In this document: positions 13,707-27,200 of the stretch, piece by piece
Numbering within the stretch: the first letter of the stretch is position 1
Layout: every line of letters begins with the position of its first letter
NCBI GenBank assembly: GCA_033439265.1
Contig: JAVTVX010000012.1
Span: forward strand, 6,251,001-6,315,000
Length of the DNA stretch: 64,000 nucleotides
Reading direction: 5' to 3'
From: Dillenia suffruticosa
Taxonomy: Eukaryota > Streptophyta > Magnoliopsida > Dilleniales > Dilleniaceae
Made by a program: the position numbers and the translations under genes
The notes under the pieces: generated by a model
What the model saw: the letters and a program-made list of their open reading frames with translations, nothing else
Told to the model about the DNA's origin: nothing
Databases searched by the model: none

Positions 13707-15179
13707 TTAGAGACAAGCCTGTCTTAAGTTTTGTGCTAGATCCTTGGTGGTCATGCAAAATTCAGCATCCATCTGCAAAAGCATATGGATCTTTGTAAAT
13801 AATCAAAAATGACAACTAGATTATGTAATGATTTTTATAGTTTTGAATTTGATTATCATAACATGACCCTCAAAGGTAATTAAACAAATTCTGAGCTACA
13901 CTTAGTTCTGATCTGCCGGTCACCCATATGATACCTCGCTCTAGTAGGTATCGCATCAACCGGACATGAATGGATACAGGTGTGCCCGCAGCAAGAGTCA
14001 CACCCAATTATGACACGGCATAATAACTTTTTAAGTTGCAATTGGGATATGGATTTATAATAGACAAATGATAATCAGTGATCTGAAAACTAACCTGTGC
14101 TATGATGGTTATGTGAAGACTAGAATTCCCAAATGGCAAGGCATTGCTATTGATGACATTCAAATGAAGTTCCTCAAGTTTGCTCATTAACTTCCTCAAA
14201 ACCCCTTTCTCTTTGCTACAATGAACTCTTATCAGCACATCTTTATCTGAGACCCTAGCCTCAATCTCTGGAAGATGACACTCCCTATCTTTCCTGGTGG
14301 ATTCTTCAGAGTATTTATCAACAATAACCACCGATTCCACGGCCTTCTTCGCTGTTACCTGTTCGAGTTCATTGACTCTTTCTTGAAGCCTTTTCATGTA
14401 CTTGATGGCATCTTCAAGAATGGTAGCTTTATCCATCTACGTGGGAATAACATGAAAAGTGGTATTAGCCTCTTAGCTACTTTCGCTTATAAAAAAGGGA
14501 GAGAAAACACTAGATTATGTACCCTTTTAAGGCCGGGAATAATGGATGAAAGAGAGATGATGAGCTGGTTTAGCCTTTCCCGGCGATTTCGCTCCGCAAT
14601 CAAGTGATCTTGTGCATAATTTGGAGTTCTACTTCTAGCCCTTTTAGTGCCTCTCTCAGAAGACCCCAAAGAGGTCAATGGAAGCATTACATTTTTATGA
14701 TCTAGACTTTCATAAGGATCACAAGGAGGCAGATTCGGGTTTCCAAAAGAGATGATATTGGGAAATGAAGAAGATGATGAAGATGAAGAAGGAGACGGTG
14801 AAGAAGGATTATTAGTCCTGTGCTGCTTTCTTGCCCTCATCTCAACCACACTGTCATGAGACAGAGTGGACTTTGCAGTCTCTAAATCGGTTTCATAAGA
14901 GACGTTCTCCAAAGGAGAGAGAGAGTGATTGAATAGTTCTTGGTTGAGTGAAGCATCAAGTTTTGTGAAGTCACAAAGATAGACATCATCGTATACATAA
15001 CTGAAGGTTGGAAAAGGATCTTCGAAATTTCCCTGTTTTAAACCACCCCCCACCCCCCCAAAAATAATAATAATTAGTCACAAAATGCATGAAAATTCAT
15101 TGGACCATCCAATTATAGTTGATTTATGTAATGATCTTACCAGTTCATACAAACATTCATTGGAAAAAGCTATTTCCAT
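13707..15179 (-). CDS. bHLH transcription factor, subgroup IVa (bHLH18/19/20/25/NAI1-like)
   Basis: Four coding exons with consistent GT/AG sites and phase 0: 15141-15179, 14523-15032, 14095-14436, 13707-13772, giving 318 aa. The short first exon encodes MEIAFSNECLYEL. The basic-helix 1 region closes exon 2 (about residues 151-183) and contains HLIAERNRRERLNQ, i.e. the His-Glu-Arg pattern needed for E-box/G-box binding. The intron falls in the loop after PGLKR, and helix 2 (MDKATILEDAIKYMKRLQER) opens exon 3. The C-terminal part (about 240-318), with VLIRVHCSKEKGVLRKLM, LHITIIAQ and the terminal MDAEFCMTTKDLAQNLRQ, resembles the ACT-like dimerisation region of this subgroup. Family members act in nuclear control of jasmonate, iron and ER-body genes; which role applies cannot be read here. 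A second copy of the last exon lies at 7881-7952. Confidence 0.92.
13916..13963. other. Two-stem hairpin in bHLH intron 3
   Basis: Inner stem GATACCT (13930-13936) pairs with AGGTATC (13946-13952) around a 9-nt loop; outer stem CCGGT (13916-13920) pairs with ACCGG (13959-13963). It sits in a locally GC-richer island (about 13905-14015) inside an AT-rich intron. Function unknown. Confidence 0.45.
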
Positions 15180-16092
15180 TCGAAAAGTGTCCTAAACCCA
15201 AGATGTTAAAATAATTCACCTGCAACAAAAATATAAAGTTACACCCATAAACAACTGGCAAAAATTAGATATCTAAGAACTTGGACTCTCACACTCTCTC
15301 TTTTTCTGTCTCACTGAGGGGGATTGTGATTACCTTTTGCAGAGTTCAGAGCACTTGTTTTTCTTTTCTGAATTGTTTCTCCAAGACCATAATGCTGTTC
15401 TTCTTCTTTATATGCTTGTTCATGGACACGTGCATCTTCCAGATAGTTTCCTATTGCATACGTGTGAACTCGTTGCCCCATTACAGGCGAGTCTGATGTT
15501 AATTTGATCTCTCTCTCTCTCTCTCTCTCTAACGCTATACAGGCGAAATTATTGCAATGGACACTTGCAATTATGAATTCTCTTTTTCTATTATTTTTGT
15601 TACCTGCAAAAAAGTTGTTGAATCTTGTTCCTTTTACGCCTATCTTCGGACTAAAAGCCTTCTTTACGACGTTTAATTAATCAGATAAATTTTTACTTTT
15701 GCAATTTTTCAATAACCTCATAATTGCAATCTCAAATAGAGGTGTGAACTTTTGAAAAATGTAAACTTGATTTTCATGAATATTACAACTGAAATGCACA
15801 TTAGATGTTCTAATAATTCACATGGCAAACTATAATAGTTAAAAAAAAAAAGTGTTCTCAGATATTTCATAACTTGAAAAGAGCATTAAAGAGACTAAAT
15901 CGTAATTTTTAAGAATTACAACTTTCAATCAAAATAATATAGAACGAAACTAGAAATTTATATTAATCAATAAAACATAGTATACATTAAAATTATAATT
16001 TTTAAGAGATAATTAATATTTGTAGTTATATTTTTGAATTATAATTTATACTTTTGCGATTTTTCAATAAACCCACATGATAAGACGTCTGT

Positions 16093-16172
<80 letters not shown>

Positions 16173-18560
16173 GTATATTATATTGTAGAGAGCCCCTCTG
16201 GGTAGCCTTAGGAAGGAGAAAGTATGGACCATACTGAGATACCGGATCCGCATTAAATTATAAGGAGAATGAGATTGCAAATTTTAAAAGTAGATATTAT
16301 TGATATGGGCATCCTTATTTAATTAGCCATATATTTTATTCTGCAAGGCATTTATTATTTCCCTTCTCTATCATTATTTTATTAACATGATAGAATAAAT
16401 ATTGTATATTAAGTAATCAACTTAGTCTTCTGGTTGAAATTAATCTTCCATAAGTGGCACGTCACCTTTGCGCATTCTGTGCAAGTGGTTAGCAAAATTT
16501 GACTGATTATGAAGCAAAGGAGAAATGAATTTTAAAATGAAGACCTTCCAAGAAAAGAGGAGTGATTTTTATTCATTTTGTTTGGGTAAAACTTAATATT
16601 CTTTTCATGGTGATTAAATTAGTTTTGATTTGTCACAAGCTCAATACGTGAATCTAATCGTAGAATATTAAAGTTTTTTAATTAAAATCTCTAATTCAAA
16701 TATTATGAATAAAAAAATAAATTTCGGAAGAGTAGTCTCTTAACCATATTAGATAGATTTTTAAATATTTGGTAACAAGGCTTCATCTCACATGCGCTGA
16801 TTGACCCAGAAAGAAAAAGAAAAAAATTACTGCATTCACATGGTAAATTGGTAAAAGGTACGATTGACTTTGATAAAAAGCCTCTTCTCGAACAAAAGAG
16901 AATGCTATTGCTAATATATTAACTCAATTGGGAAAAGAGCAATGTTAGACATCACATGAAATTTCACCACTTTGTAATACTTTCATATTAGAGAAAAGGG
17001 TTTCAAGAATCTTTTGAGTTTGAGAAAAAAAAAAAAAAATTCTTTATTTTACACTAATATATAGTATTATCCAACTTGACAGAACAACATTCCAAAGCCA
17101 TAAATTAAAGTTGGACTTGTCTAGGCTCAAGAAAACCTTTAACAACAAGAAGACTCAAATTATGGGAGTGCACATCCATGGTCGAAAAAAAAAATCCTAA
17201 AAGCTTCCAAGGAAATTGGCGACTGATCAATGGGTTAAAGAGAGAGAGAGCTTGAGATTCAACATGCAAGATAGTTACCATGTGTGAGAAAGCTGCAGAA
17301 ATTCCTTCCCATACCGCACTTTTATAAAGTGAGGGGCTTCATGTGGATACAATGCTTCTTTCACATGATACTGGCACATTATTATGACCGGATCACCTTA
17401 CCTAACTGCCTGTTTAATTTTCTTGACAACACTATAAAGGTATTAACTATCAAAACTCATAAATATGAGGCTCGGAGACCAATGGATAGGAGCAGTGAGA
17501 CTCACCGTTATGTATTTCTATCCCCTTTCGAAAAGAAAAGAAAAGAAAAAAAGTGCAATAGTAGGCACAACCCTTTTACCTTTCTTGCTTTTCTTTTCTT
17601 AGGTACATATACCGTCTCGATTCCACTAAAACTGGATAAACCAAGATACATGGTCTTGAAATAGAGTCTGAATGATCAACCCCTTTGGGGGATTTCGAAC
17701 TCTTGATCTACACTACTTATACTTTGAGGGGGGGAGCTAGGCATTATTCATAATCATTAATATCATTGTATTATCCTTTTAATAAGGTCATAAATGTATT
17801 TTTGTCATATTCGTTTAATCCGGCGATTAAAGGAACTGCAACTAGACACGCTTTAGAGGTGTATGTACCTTGGGATACTCGTGAATATGACGTGGGCCAA
17901 AAACCGCAGACACTCTTTTTTTTTTTGGGAACTTTGAGAAATCTCCGACTTGAGACCTTTAAGGAAAATGAGGAACGATAGTGATTGAGTTATAGTTAAC
18001 ACTTCATATTAAACAATGCAAAATGGGTTCAATAAGAAATATCGAGGGTCTTTTGAGCTTTATCAGACAAATGAACAATGACTTGGCATGCAGCAGCCGC
18101 CGTGATGAGCACAGAGTGAATTATTCTCTGGCCTCTAATTTTGGCATGAAAATCAGCACCTCAGGTTCTCTTGTGGCCGTTTGGTCCTCCAAAAGGGTTT
18201 TACGCATTTCACTAGTCCATGGCACATGCCATGCAACTCATACATCAATTGCCGCTTAATTCATATCCACTGAAGAACTGGCAAAACGAAGAACTAGACA
18301 AGAGCTGCATATGTGTACGGCGGGAGGTTTGTTGAAAGAGAAACTAGCCACCTGATGCATTCCCAGTTCCAAGGAAGCGAAAAACTAATTCACCTTACTT
18401 CGATTTCAGGAAACATCATGAAACACCAGCTCTTCAACTAGAATACGTTGGTGCGCCTTGTTGCAGCCAAAGCAAGCCATTGACCTGAGCCAGACAATAT
18501 CTGTCCCAACGCATCTTAACTAGCCGCAGCCGCATCCAAGTTTTGTCACAAGCAACTTAA
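15180..18560. other. bHLH upstream region and gene-free DNA
   Basis: The first few hundred bases should hold the bHLH promoter and 5' UTR; CT-rich stretches lie at about 15287-15303 and 15508-15530. The rest carries a compound (CT)n/(TA)n/(GTAT)n microsatellite at 16094-16176 and AT-rich DNA with no recognised gene. Open frames at 17284-17664 and 18023-18259 look like chance. Confidence 0.65.
16094..16176. repeat. Compound (CT)n-(TA)n-(GTAT)n microsatellite
   Basis: Three simple repeats abut one another: CT to about 16129, TA to about 16160, then four GTAT units. Confidence 0.95.
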
Positions 18561-18853
18561 AGGTAAAGCCAAGCATATTTGATGAAAAACACATACGAGT
18601 ACCTCACCCAATAGTCATAATTCAATTTTCACACATACAAGTAAACCCAATTGTCAATCCTCTGAAGATCTAGATGACCAAACAGTTGTCAATTTTCTCT
18701 TCATTGAAAAGACAATAATTACTAAAGAGAGAAGAATTAATCAAGCCAGAGAAAATGGTTTATGAACTGACAAAAAGTCTAGGAAAATTAGCACTTTTGT
18801 ATGTAAAGTTAAGGATCCTGCTCCAATGTTAATAAGGCGGTAGAATACATAAC

Positions 18854-19046
18854 ATAATCATCACATGCAAGCGCTAGATCCCTTAACCAAGATCTCGAGT
18901 TCGACTCGCGACTTGGGCATGAAGCAAACTACATTGGGAGAATAGCCCCCTTAAATGGACCACTGCAAGTTCGGTACCGAATTAATCGAAACATAGTTTC
19001 GAATACTGGTTGGTATAATACCAAAAAAAATAATCATCACATGCAA
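18854..19046 (+). mobile_element. SINE insertion with perfect 17-bp target-site duplication
   Basis: The body at 18871-19029 is flanked by identical 17-mers ATAATCATCACATGCAA (18854-18870 and 19030-19046). The body carries a B-box-like GAGTTCGACTCG, then ACTACATTGGGAGAATAG, CCGAATTAATCGAAACATAG, TACTGGTTGGTATAATACC and a terminal A run. This is the best evidence in the window that the short repeat family is a retroposon. It lies inside the duplicated WDR5 block. The head appears 5'-truncated compared with the copies at 4334 and 53731. Confidence 0.88.
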
Positions 19047-19277
19047 CCTTATACTAAGGTTCTCTTCTGCATCATGTTCATCAAAGTTTTGCCAATGTAG
19101 CCACTGCCAACACCAAACCTAAACCACCCTGTACGTGTACCTGCATCAGCACAGCCATATAAGCACATAGAGAGAGAGCTCAATAAGGATGTGGACTAAA
19201 TCAAGATTAAACTTAAAGCAGTACTTACAGTCAGTCGATGAATAAACTGGAGTGCGGGATCTCCTTAGCAACCTAGT

Positions 19278-20395
19278 CTGTGCAAGAAGAAGCAAGGCTT
19301 TTCTCGAGGAAACAAATAAACCTCTCCTTGATTCGCATATTTTCAGATAATTTCCAAAAAATCAGATGGGCCATGTTACAAAACAACTCGGTCTTCCTTT
19401 TCTGAGTCCAGTTTTTATTGTGTTAACACCAACTGCACCACGGCACTCATCACACCAGAAAAAATAATGTTTTCTGAAGGATGACATGACATAGATATAA
19501 CAGTACCGGTGTGGCCTTCTAGTTTCTGGACTATTTTCCTGGTTTGCGGTTCCCACAGTATACAGAGTTATCCTCTATGCCACTAACTATACACTCAACA
19601 TTAGTTTCAGAGAAAGCTGCTGAAATGCAGAATCACGTGGCCATTGTGTAAAAACTTTCCCAGTTTGAAAGTTCCAAAGCCTTTGTAAAGGCAATCGTAA
19701 GTCAAAATAGCATGTAAGAAATTTCAGTGACAATGAAATGGAAGCAACACTAAGTATCATGCTTGATAACAGCAAAATACTAAGGTAATGGCTATAACTC
19801 ACAAACTACCAAATCAGATTTATGGCTGCTTGTCTGTGCAAGAAGCAAGGCTTTTCTCGAGGAAACAAATAAAGCTCTCCTTGATTCCCATATTTTCAGA
19901 TAAGTTCCAGAAAACCAGATGGGTCATGTTACAAAATAACTCGGTCTTCCTTTTCTGAGTCCAATTTTTTATTGTGTTGTCATCACCAACTGCGCCCAGG
20001 CGCTCATAACACCAGAAAAAAAATCATGTTTTCTGAAGGGTGATATGGCACGGCTATAACAGTACCGGGGTGGCCTCCTAGTTTCTGGACAATTTTCCTG
20101 GTCAGCAGTTCCCACAAGTAAACAGAGTTATCCTCTGAGCCACCAACTATATACTTAACATTTGTTTCAGTGAAAGCTGCGGAAATGCAGAATCACGAGG
20201 CTACTGTGTAAAAACTTTCCCAGTTCCAAAGTTCCAAAGCTTCTGTAAAGGCAATTGTAAGTCAAAATAGCATGCTAGAAATTTCAGTGACAATGAAATG
20301 GAAGCAACACTGAGATGGTATCATGCTTGATAACAGCAAAATACTAAAGCAAGGACCGTAACTCACCAACTACCAAATCAGATTTGTAGCTGCTT
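19278..20395. repeat. Internal tandem duplication (~556 bp) in the WDR5 pseudogene
   Basis: The block beginning GAAGCAAGGCTTTTCTCGAG near 19290 recurs near 19844, and both copies run through the exon 2 relic and its acceptor side up to about 19830 and 20395. Many small differences separate them. Confidence 0.8.
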
Positions 20396-21896
20396 GTTTT
20401 GCATTTAATCTATGTCAAGCTTAAAGAAATATGCAAACTCGCAATTTATAGAAGTTCAAGGAAACATTATCCACAAAAGGATGGATATGGTGTTGAGGAA
20501 GGGCTAATTACACTTGACATTCTGCTTCTGAGAAGTTTCCATCACAACCTCAGAAAACTAAATTTAGATGATCTTGGAAACACTGGCTGGACTGACCCAA
20601 AAGGCACAAGCAGAAGAGATTACATCCAAGACATCTATGCTATGCCTTAAGTCTCCAAAGGACTCCTCAAGTCCTAACAAAGTCTTTGTGACACAATTTT
20701 TTTTTTTTCAAATTTAAGTGGTATTAGGAGTGAGTAATATTTGATCACTGGTCAACCACACATACCTCTTTTCCGCAGCTTGGGATTCGAATTCAATTCA
20801 CATTCTTGACCGCAGCTTACACCAGTAGCACCTTTAACCTCATTCTGCTTTCTACTCAGTGCCCTGGCATCTTTGCTTAACATGATAAGCATCTCAGACA
20901 TTTCTCAGCCAAGAGGACGTTGTATCAACTCTGAGCAACATATTTATTCTATTGCACACTCTTATCTCTTCTCATACTCAACTGATTCTCCAAAGACCTT
21001 TTCAACATTTCATTCACGACATTTTCTGAAATTTGTTGATGTCCCCATAGAGTAGAGGTAGCCCATAACCAATCTACATTTAATTTAGAACAAGGACTCA
21101 CATGAACGATGAGGAAAATTTTAAGATAAATACAATGTTGTCTAGATTCACAAACAAAGCCTTGCAATTTAGGGCTCACCCGGTACAGAAAGTGCTCCCC
21201 GACTTGGTGTGGGGTAGGGGGAGTTGAGCATATATGTATGCAGCCTTCCCCTTCATTTTTTGCAAAGATAATGTTTCCACACCTCGAATATGTGACCTTG
21301 AGGTCTTCAAAGGAGCAACTCCACCGTTGCGCCAAGGTTCACCCTCAAACAAAGCCCTCCAATGTTACACAATATACATGTGTGTGTGGGTTGGTTCAAG
21401 GTGGTTTAGCTACACCAGGTGTATTGAATGCTTATTCCCTCATCTCCTAGCAGAGTAAATTATCAAGTTAATATTTGAGAAGTGTAGAAGAAAATGGAAT
21501 ATTGTGATGTCGAGCAAATAGGACCTATGAAGCAGAGACAATAACACAGAGATGACAACATTGCAAAGATACAGAATTTTATAAATTCTAAAATGCTGTA
21601 TACTGTCATATCTAAACAATGTGTACCATACAAACGCCACAAAAAGAGACTAGTTCTTAGAAATGTTCATGCAATATAGAATACGATATACATATGAATA
21701 CTTCCGTACAACAAACAACAACCATAAAAGCTTAAAACCGAATTAAACAGATCAAATAAAAGGTTCTGTATGTTTTATCATTATCACATGGAATCCTACT
21801 GCATTGCTAACAAGAGCCACCTAGAACTAACAAAAGATCGTTCAAAGCACTAATACAGAACACCTCATTAACAAAGATCAATAATAATCATAATCA

Positions 21897-22220
<324 letters not shown>

Positions 22221-22259
22221 TCAAGTGCTACTCCAACCTTTGGCCACAAATTTACTGAA

Positions 22260-23927
22260 TTATTCATCATCTAGACCCTCCTCTATGTATGTCTGACTGG
22301 TGATATACCCGGATTCTTTGAATTCCATGTTCACCATGTCCAGCACAAGGTAGATTTCTGGAAACTGAATTTCACCTGCTGAAAAGAAATGAACTCTTCT
22401 GTCAACCTCAATCCAACTCCAACCTGCATTCTTCTTTACACCCTTTCTGTTAATTATCTCCTTGATCTTAGCTACTTCACTCCATAAACCAGCCCCAGCA
22501 TATATGTGAGCCAGTGCTATGTATGGAGCAACTTTATCTGGTGCAATCTTTAAAATCCAGTTAGCAGCCTCCTTCCCAAGCTCTACTGCACCATGAATTT
22601 TACAAGAACTTAAGAAGGAACTCAACATAACATAATTTGGTTCGTATGGCATTTCCTCCATCAACTCTTTTGCTTTCGTTAATTTCCCTCTTCTGGCATA
22701 AAGATCAATCATGCAACCATATTGATCTAATTCAGGAACCAGACCATAATCCCTCCTCATTTTCTCAAAATACTTTTCCCCTTCATCAAGAAACCCTGCA
22801 TGGTTGCAGGCAGTCAATATTGAGGTAAAGCAAATATGGTCTGGTGTGAACCACTCCTCCTTTAGCAAGCACTCAAAAAATTCCAATGACTTCAACCCTC
22901 TACCACTGAGAGCATAACCTGTAATGATTGAAGTCCACAGCACCCGGTTCCTCTTAGATGACTGATCAAATATTCTCTGAGCATCATCTATGCTGCCACA
23001 CTTGGCATACATATCCATCAGCGCACATAGCACGAACACATTGTTGTCTGAACCCAACTTGACTATCAGAGAGTGCACCTGTCTTCCTTGTAACAATGCT
23101 GTCAATTTTGCACAACCATCTAAAACACTACTAAAAGTATGATCACTAGGACAGAAATTACCATTCTGCCTTTCCATAATAAACAGATTTATTGCTTCAA
23201 CACAATGCAAATTCTGAGCAAATCCTGAAATCATAGAATTCACCAAAATGCTATCCCTCACTATAGACGCCTTAAAAAGAAAAACAGCTTGATCAAGACT
23301 CCCACATTTTGAATAGCAATCAATAAGAGCGCTTGCCACAAAAGTATTCCCTTCGAAACCCAATTTAATCACACGACACTGGAACAATGCAGTGAGATCA
23401 AACGCTGATTCTAGCCCTCTACATGCACTAATAACACTAACATAGGTAAAACAATTAGGCTTAAATCGGGTTTCCAACATCTTTTTAAAGAACAAAATGG
23501 CTTCTTCTCCATACCCATTTTGGGAAAACCCACAGATGATTGAAGTCCAAGAGACTTGATCATGAGATACCATTCGATCAAATACCCTCTTTGCTTTAGG
23601 CATGGCATCACACTTTGCATAAAAATCAACAAGCCCAGTATTCAAAAACACATTTTCTTCATTACCAGATCGGATTATATGGGCATGAAGTTGAGGACCC
23701 AGGTTCCAGTTCAAAGTTTTTGCACAAAAATTAAGAGCAGAACAGAGAAAATACTTGGTAGGCCTTGTGCTCAAGTGATGAAAAGCCTCCAATGTCTCAC
23801 CTGAAGCTTCGTACTTAGGAATAAATTCAACAGCAACAGAAGCCGTGCAAACAGCTCTTTGGCGAATTTTATCGAACAAGTGGAGGGCCTTGCTGAGACA
23901 GTGTGAAGATGCATAGCACCCGTGCAT
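22260..23927 (-). CDS. Pentatricopeptide repeat protein, PLS class with E/E+ extension
   Basis: Intronless 555-aa frame, as is usual for plant PPR genes. Tandem PPR units of P, L and S type run from about residue 55 to 420; recurrent signatures include LVDFYAKCDAMPKAKRVFDR, ALIDCYSKCGSLDQAVFLF and ALMDMYAKCGSIDDAQRIFD, each followed by a WTSII- or NSMISG-type segment. The C-terminus has an E domain (PNYVMLSSFLSSCKIHG, then KNAGWSWIEV) and an E+-like stretch (HFFSAGEIQFPEIY); no DYW deaminase domain follows. Known for the family: sequence-specific RNA binding in mitochondria or plastids, mostly C-to-U editing, with E-type proteins recruiting a DYW partner in trans. The first ~50 residues could include a targeting peptide, but none is obvious. 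Exact orthologue not identified. The WDR5 pseudogene breakpoint lies 47 bp beyond the stop. Confidence 0.93.
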   Translation of the reverse strand: MHGCYASSHCLSKALHLFDKIRQRAVCTASVAVEFIPKYEASGETLEAFHHLSTRPTKYFLCSALNFCAKTLNWNLGPQLHAHIIRSGNEENVFLNTGLVDFYAKCDAMPKAKRVFDRMVSHDQVSWTSIICGFSQNGYGEEAILFFKKMLETRFKPNCFTYVSVISACRGLESAFDLTALFQCRVIKLGFEGNTFVASALIDCYSKCGSLDQAVFLFKASIVRDSILVNSMISGFAQNLHCVEAINLFIMERQNGNFCPSDHTFSSVLDGCAKLTALLQGRQVHSLIVKLGSDNNVFVLCALMDMYAKCGSIDDAQRIFDQSSKRNRVLWTSIITGYALSGRGLKSLEFFECLLKEEWFTPDHICFTSILTACNHAGFLDEGEKYFEKMRRDYGLVPELDQYGCMIDLYARRGKLTKAKELMEEMPYEPNYVMLSSFLSSCKIHGAVELGKEAANWILKIAPDKVAPYIALAHIYAGAGLWSEVAKIKEIINRKGVKKNAGWSWIEVDRRVHFFSAGEIQFPEIYLVLDMVNMEFKESGYITSQTYIEEGLDDE

Positions 23928-24299
23928 AGAAGGATTGGGAAAACAACGTCAGATGATTGTCAGGTTTAGCATTTGAGCAAAATGATGGCATGAGTGCGCC
24001 TCCAGCTCAGTCAATTTGAAAATGTAAACCATGGAGAATCTAAGGATATTTCCCTTGCCCAGCGTGTTTCCGGATCAGAGCCGAGACATTTCGGGTGCTT
24101 GGGTCGGGTGTCGTGGTTCAGTTCTTCGGAGTCTTTTTCATTTCTCTCTGTGGTTTAACTTGTCCGTTATTGTTATCCTGATCGGGCCGTCGTTTTGTTT
24201 GTATCCTTTCCTTTTTTTTTTATTTAAAACGGTAAAAATCATAAAAATATATATATTTAAAAATATTTAAATGATAAATATTAAAATAAGAATTTTTTA
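23928..24299. other. PPR upstream region
   Basis: Presumed promoter and 5' leader of the PPR gene, then AT-rich DNA. No further gene seen. Confidence 0.6.
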
Positions 24300-27200
24300 C
24301 TAAACGGTGTCCTATAAGGGATTTTTTTATCTAAATAATTTTTTTATTTAAAATTATTGAAATAACATTAATTTTTTAATTCCAAAAACAGTGATATTGC
24401 GCTTACAAAGCATGACATCTCACGGTCAAGGAGCGCAACATCCAAGTCGCGATCATGGACCACAACATCTGAAGGGCACGGAGATAATCCAAGAAGGAAA
24501 AAAATAAACAATGACACACAGAGCACAGTGAAAACCCTACAATCGGAAAACAAGAGAATTAAAAAAAAAAAGCATCAAGATGGAGGTGGAAGGAACATGT
24601 TTGAAGAAGCAGATTCGCAGGAAAAAAAAATAATGAATGAAGAACCCTAATTTCTTTCGCAAAAACATATACACACACGAATGGAGGTCTTACCAATCAA
24701 CACTTTGAAGCAAAACGGTCCAGAATTTAAAATCAAGCAAACTCAATCTTCGCTCCTGAGACTGAGGATTTTGTTACTTAAACGAGGAGAATAAAGTTTT
24801 TTTTTTTTGGGTTCCGTTAGTAGAGAGACAATGAGACAAAGATAGAAGAAGAAAATGAGAAGAGAGTTAAGGTTTTGTAACTCTAACTCGATGATATCGC
24901 AATCTCAAAGTGCGACGTTAGTGTCACGCTATGGGATCGCAACATTACATACTGCGCTTTCTAAGCACAACATTAATTAAAAAGAAAATTGTGAAAATAG
25001 AGCACGACATCATTATTTTTGGAAACAACAACTACAACAATAACAAATCGAGTCATATTCCTAAAATTTGTAATCGATCATTTGAGAGACAAATTTATAT
25101 AAGATAGAAAAAAGAGAAAAATAAGAATAAAATATATATAGATAAAAATAAATAAAAAGGAAAAAAATAAATAAAATAAAATAAAAATAAATAAAAGTTA
25201 ATAGATAAATATCATAAGTATATTGATTTAATTTATGCAGATTTTATTACGCCATCTATTCCTATCTAAAACCATTTCATTTTCTAAACCTTTAACCTCC
25301 ATGTCTTTAAGGATAACTTGCATCCAAGTTTTAATACTCTATCTCTACGTTTTATTAGATCTCCTATAATTAAATTCTCTATTCTCCTAACCGGTATATC
25401 TTCAGGTTTTTTTTGCACATACCCGAACCACCTCAAATGATACTCTCGCATCTTATGCACAATTGAACTAACTCTCAACTTATTACGAATTTTTTCATTT
25501 CTAATTTTATCTTTTCTAGTTTTTCTACACATTCACCAAAATATTATCATTTATACTACATCCATCTTTTATTCTTACTGTTGTTTAATAGTCCAACACT
25601 TAATACCATACAAATAGTGTAGATCTAACCGTGATTTTATAGAACTTTCCCTTCAGGTGTAATGGTATCGTCCGATCACAAAGAATTCCGGATGTCTTTG
25701 TCCATTTCATCCAACCCGATTGAATCCTATGGTTCACATCTCCATATATATTGCCATCATTTTGAATAATAGAATCTAGATATCTAAATCGGTCATTTTT
25801 TAGGATATTTTGTCCATCTAATCTAATCGTTTTTTCATTATTCCTATAACTATCGCTAAATCTACATATCATATATTCGCTTTTCGCTCTACTCAATTTA
25901 AACCCTCTAGAGTCTAGTGTGAGTTTTCATAATTTTAGTTTAGCACTAATACTCTCTCTAGTTTTATCAACTAATACTATATCATCTGCAAAAAGTATAT
26001 ACCATGGTATTTCATCTTTGATATTTTTTATAATTTCATCTATCACTATTGCAAAAAAAAGGGGGGGATTTAATGCCGAATCTTGATGGAGTCCAATGTT
26101 AATGAAAAAACTATCACTCAAACCTCCATAAATTCTAACGCTGGTTGTAACTCCCACATACATATCTTTAATGAGATTAATGTATCTAAAAGATATCACT
26201 TTTTTCATCAACACCCACCACACTAAATTCTCTAGAAACTCTATTATATATTTTTTCTAAATCAATGAATATCATGTGTAGGTCTCTCTTTTGTGTTCTA
26301 TATGTCTCCATCAAATGTTTTAACAAGTGGACTGCTTCTGTGGTAGATTTTCCTGACATAAATCCAAATTGCTTTTGAGATACAGCTATCTCCAATCTCA
26401 ATCTATATTCTATTACTCTCTCCCATAAATTCATGGTATGACTCATAAGTTTAATTCCTTTATAGTTGGAGTAATCATGTATGTCTCATTTATTCTTATA
26501 TAGCGGTACAATTACACTCTTTTTCCATATTTGAGGTATTCTCTTAGTTTGCCAAATTTTATTAAAAATATCCGTTAACACTTTTACACCAAATTCACCC
26601 AAACATTTTCATACTTCTATAGGAATGTCATCTGGTCCTACGATTTTATTATTTTTCATTCTCTTTAGAGTTTCTTTCACTTCATGAAAACGAATTTTAC
26701 GTTTAAAATATCTATTAATTTCGTCTACAGGTATCTCGATATTTCCTATATCTGTTGAACTCTTAACATTTAAAAAATTATTAAAATAATCACACATGCG
26801 TCTCCTTATATTCTCATCATTTATAAGTATACTATTAGTTTCACTCTTAATACATCTAACATCATTTAGATCTTTACCTTTTCTTTCCCTTAGTTTAGCA
26901 ATTCTGTATATCTCTCTCTCTCCTTGTTTAGTTTCCAATCTCTTGTATAGTTCATTATACATTTTGCTCTTTAACTTATGAATAATCTTTTTCACATCTT
27001 TTTTTACGTATTTATATTTGTCATATATATCGTTACTACTATTACCTTTAAGATGCCTATAACACTCTCGTTTTGTACGGATAGCCGTTTGAATTTTTTC
27101 GTTCCACCACTATAATTCTTTGTCTATTGGGGCCTGATCCTTAGATACACCAAGAATCTCCTTACCAACACTTATAATGTTAGTCGATATCTCTTTTCAC

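Noticed and set aside
14275..14607. 110-codon plus-strand frame
   Set aside because: Lies antisense to bHLH exons 2 and 3.
17284..17664. 126-codon plus-strand frame
   Set aside because: Low-complexity Lys-rich stretch, no family resemblance, no supporting splice or promoter context.
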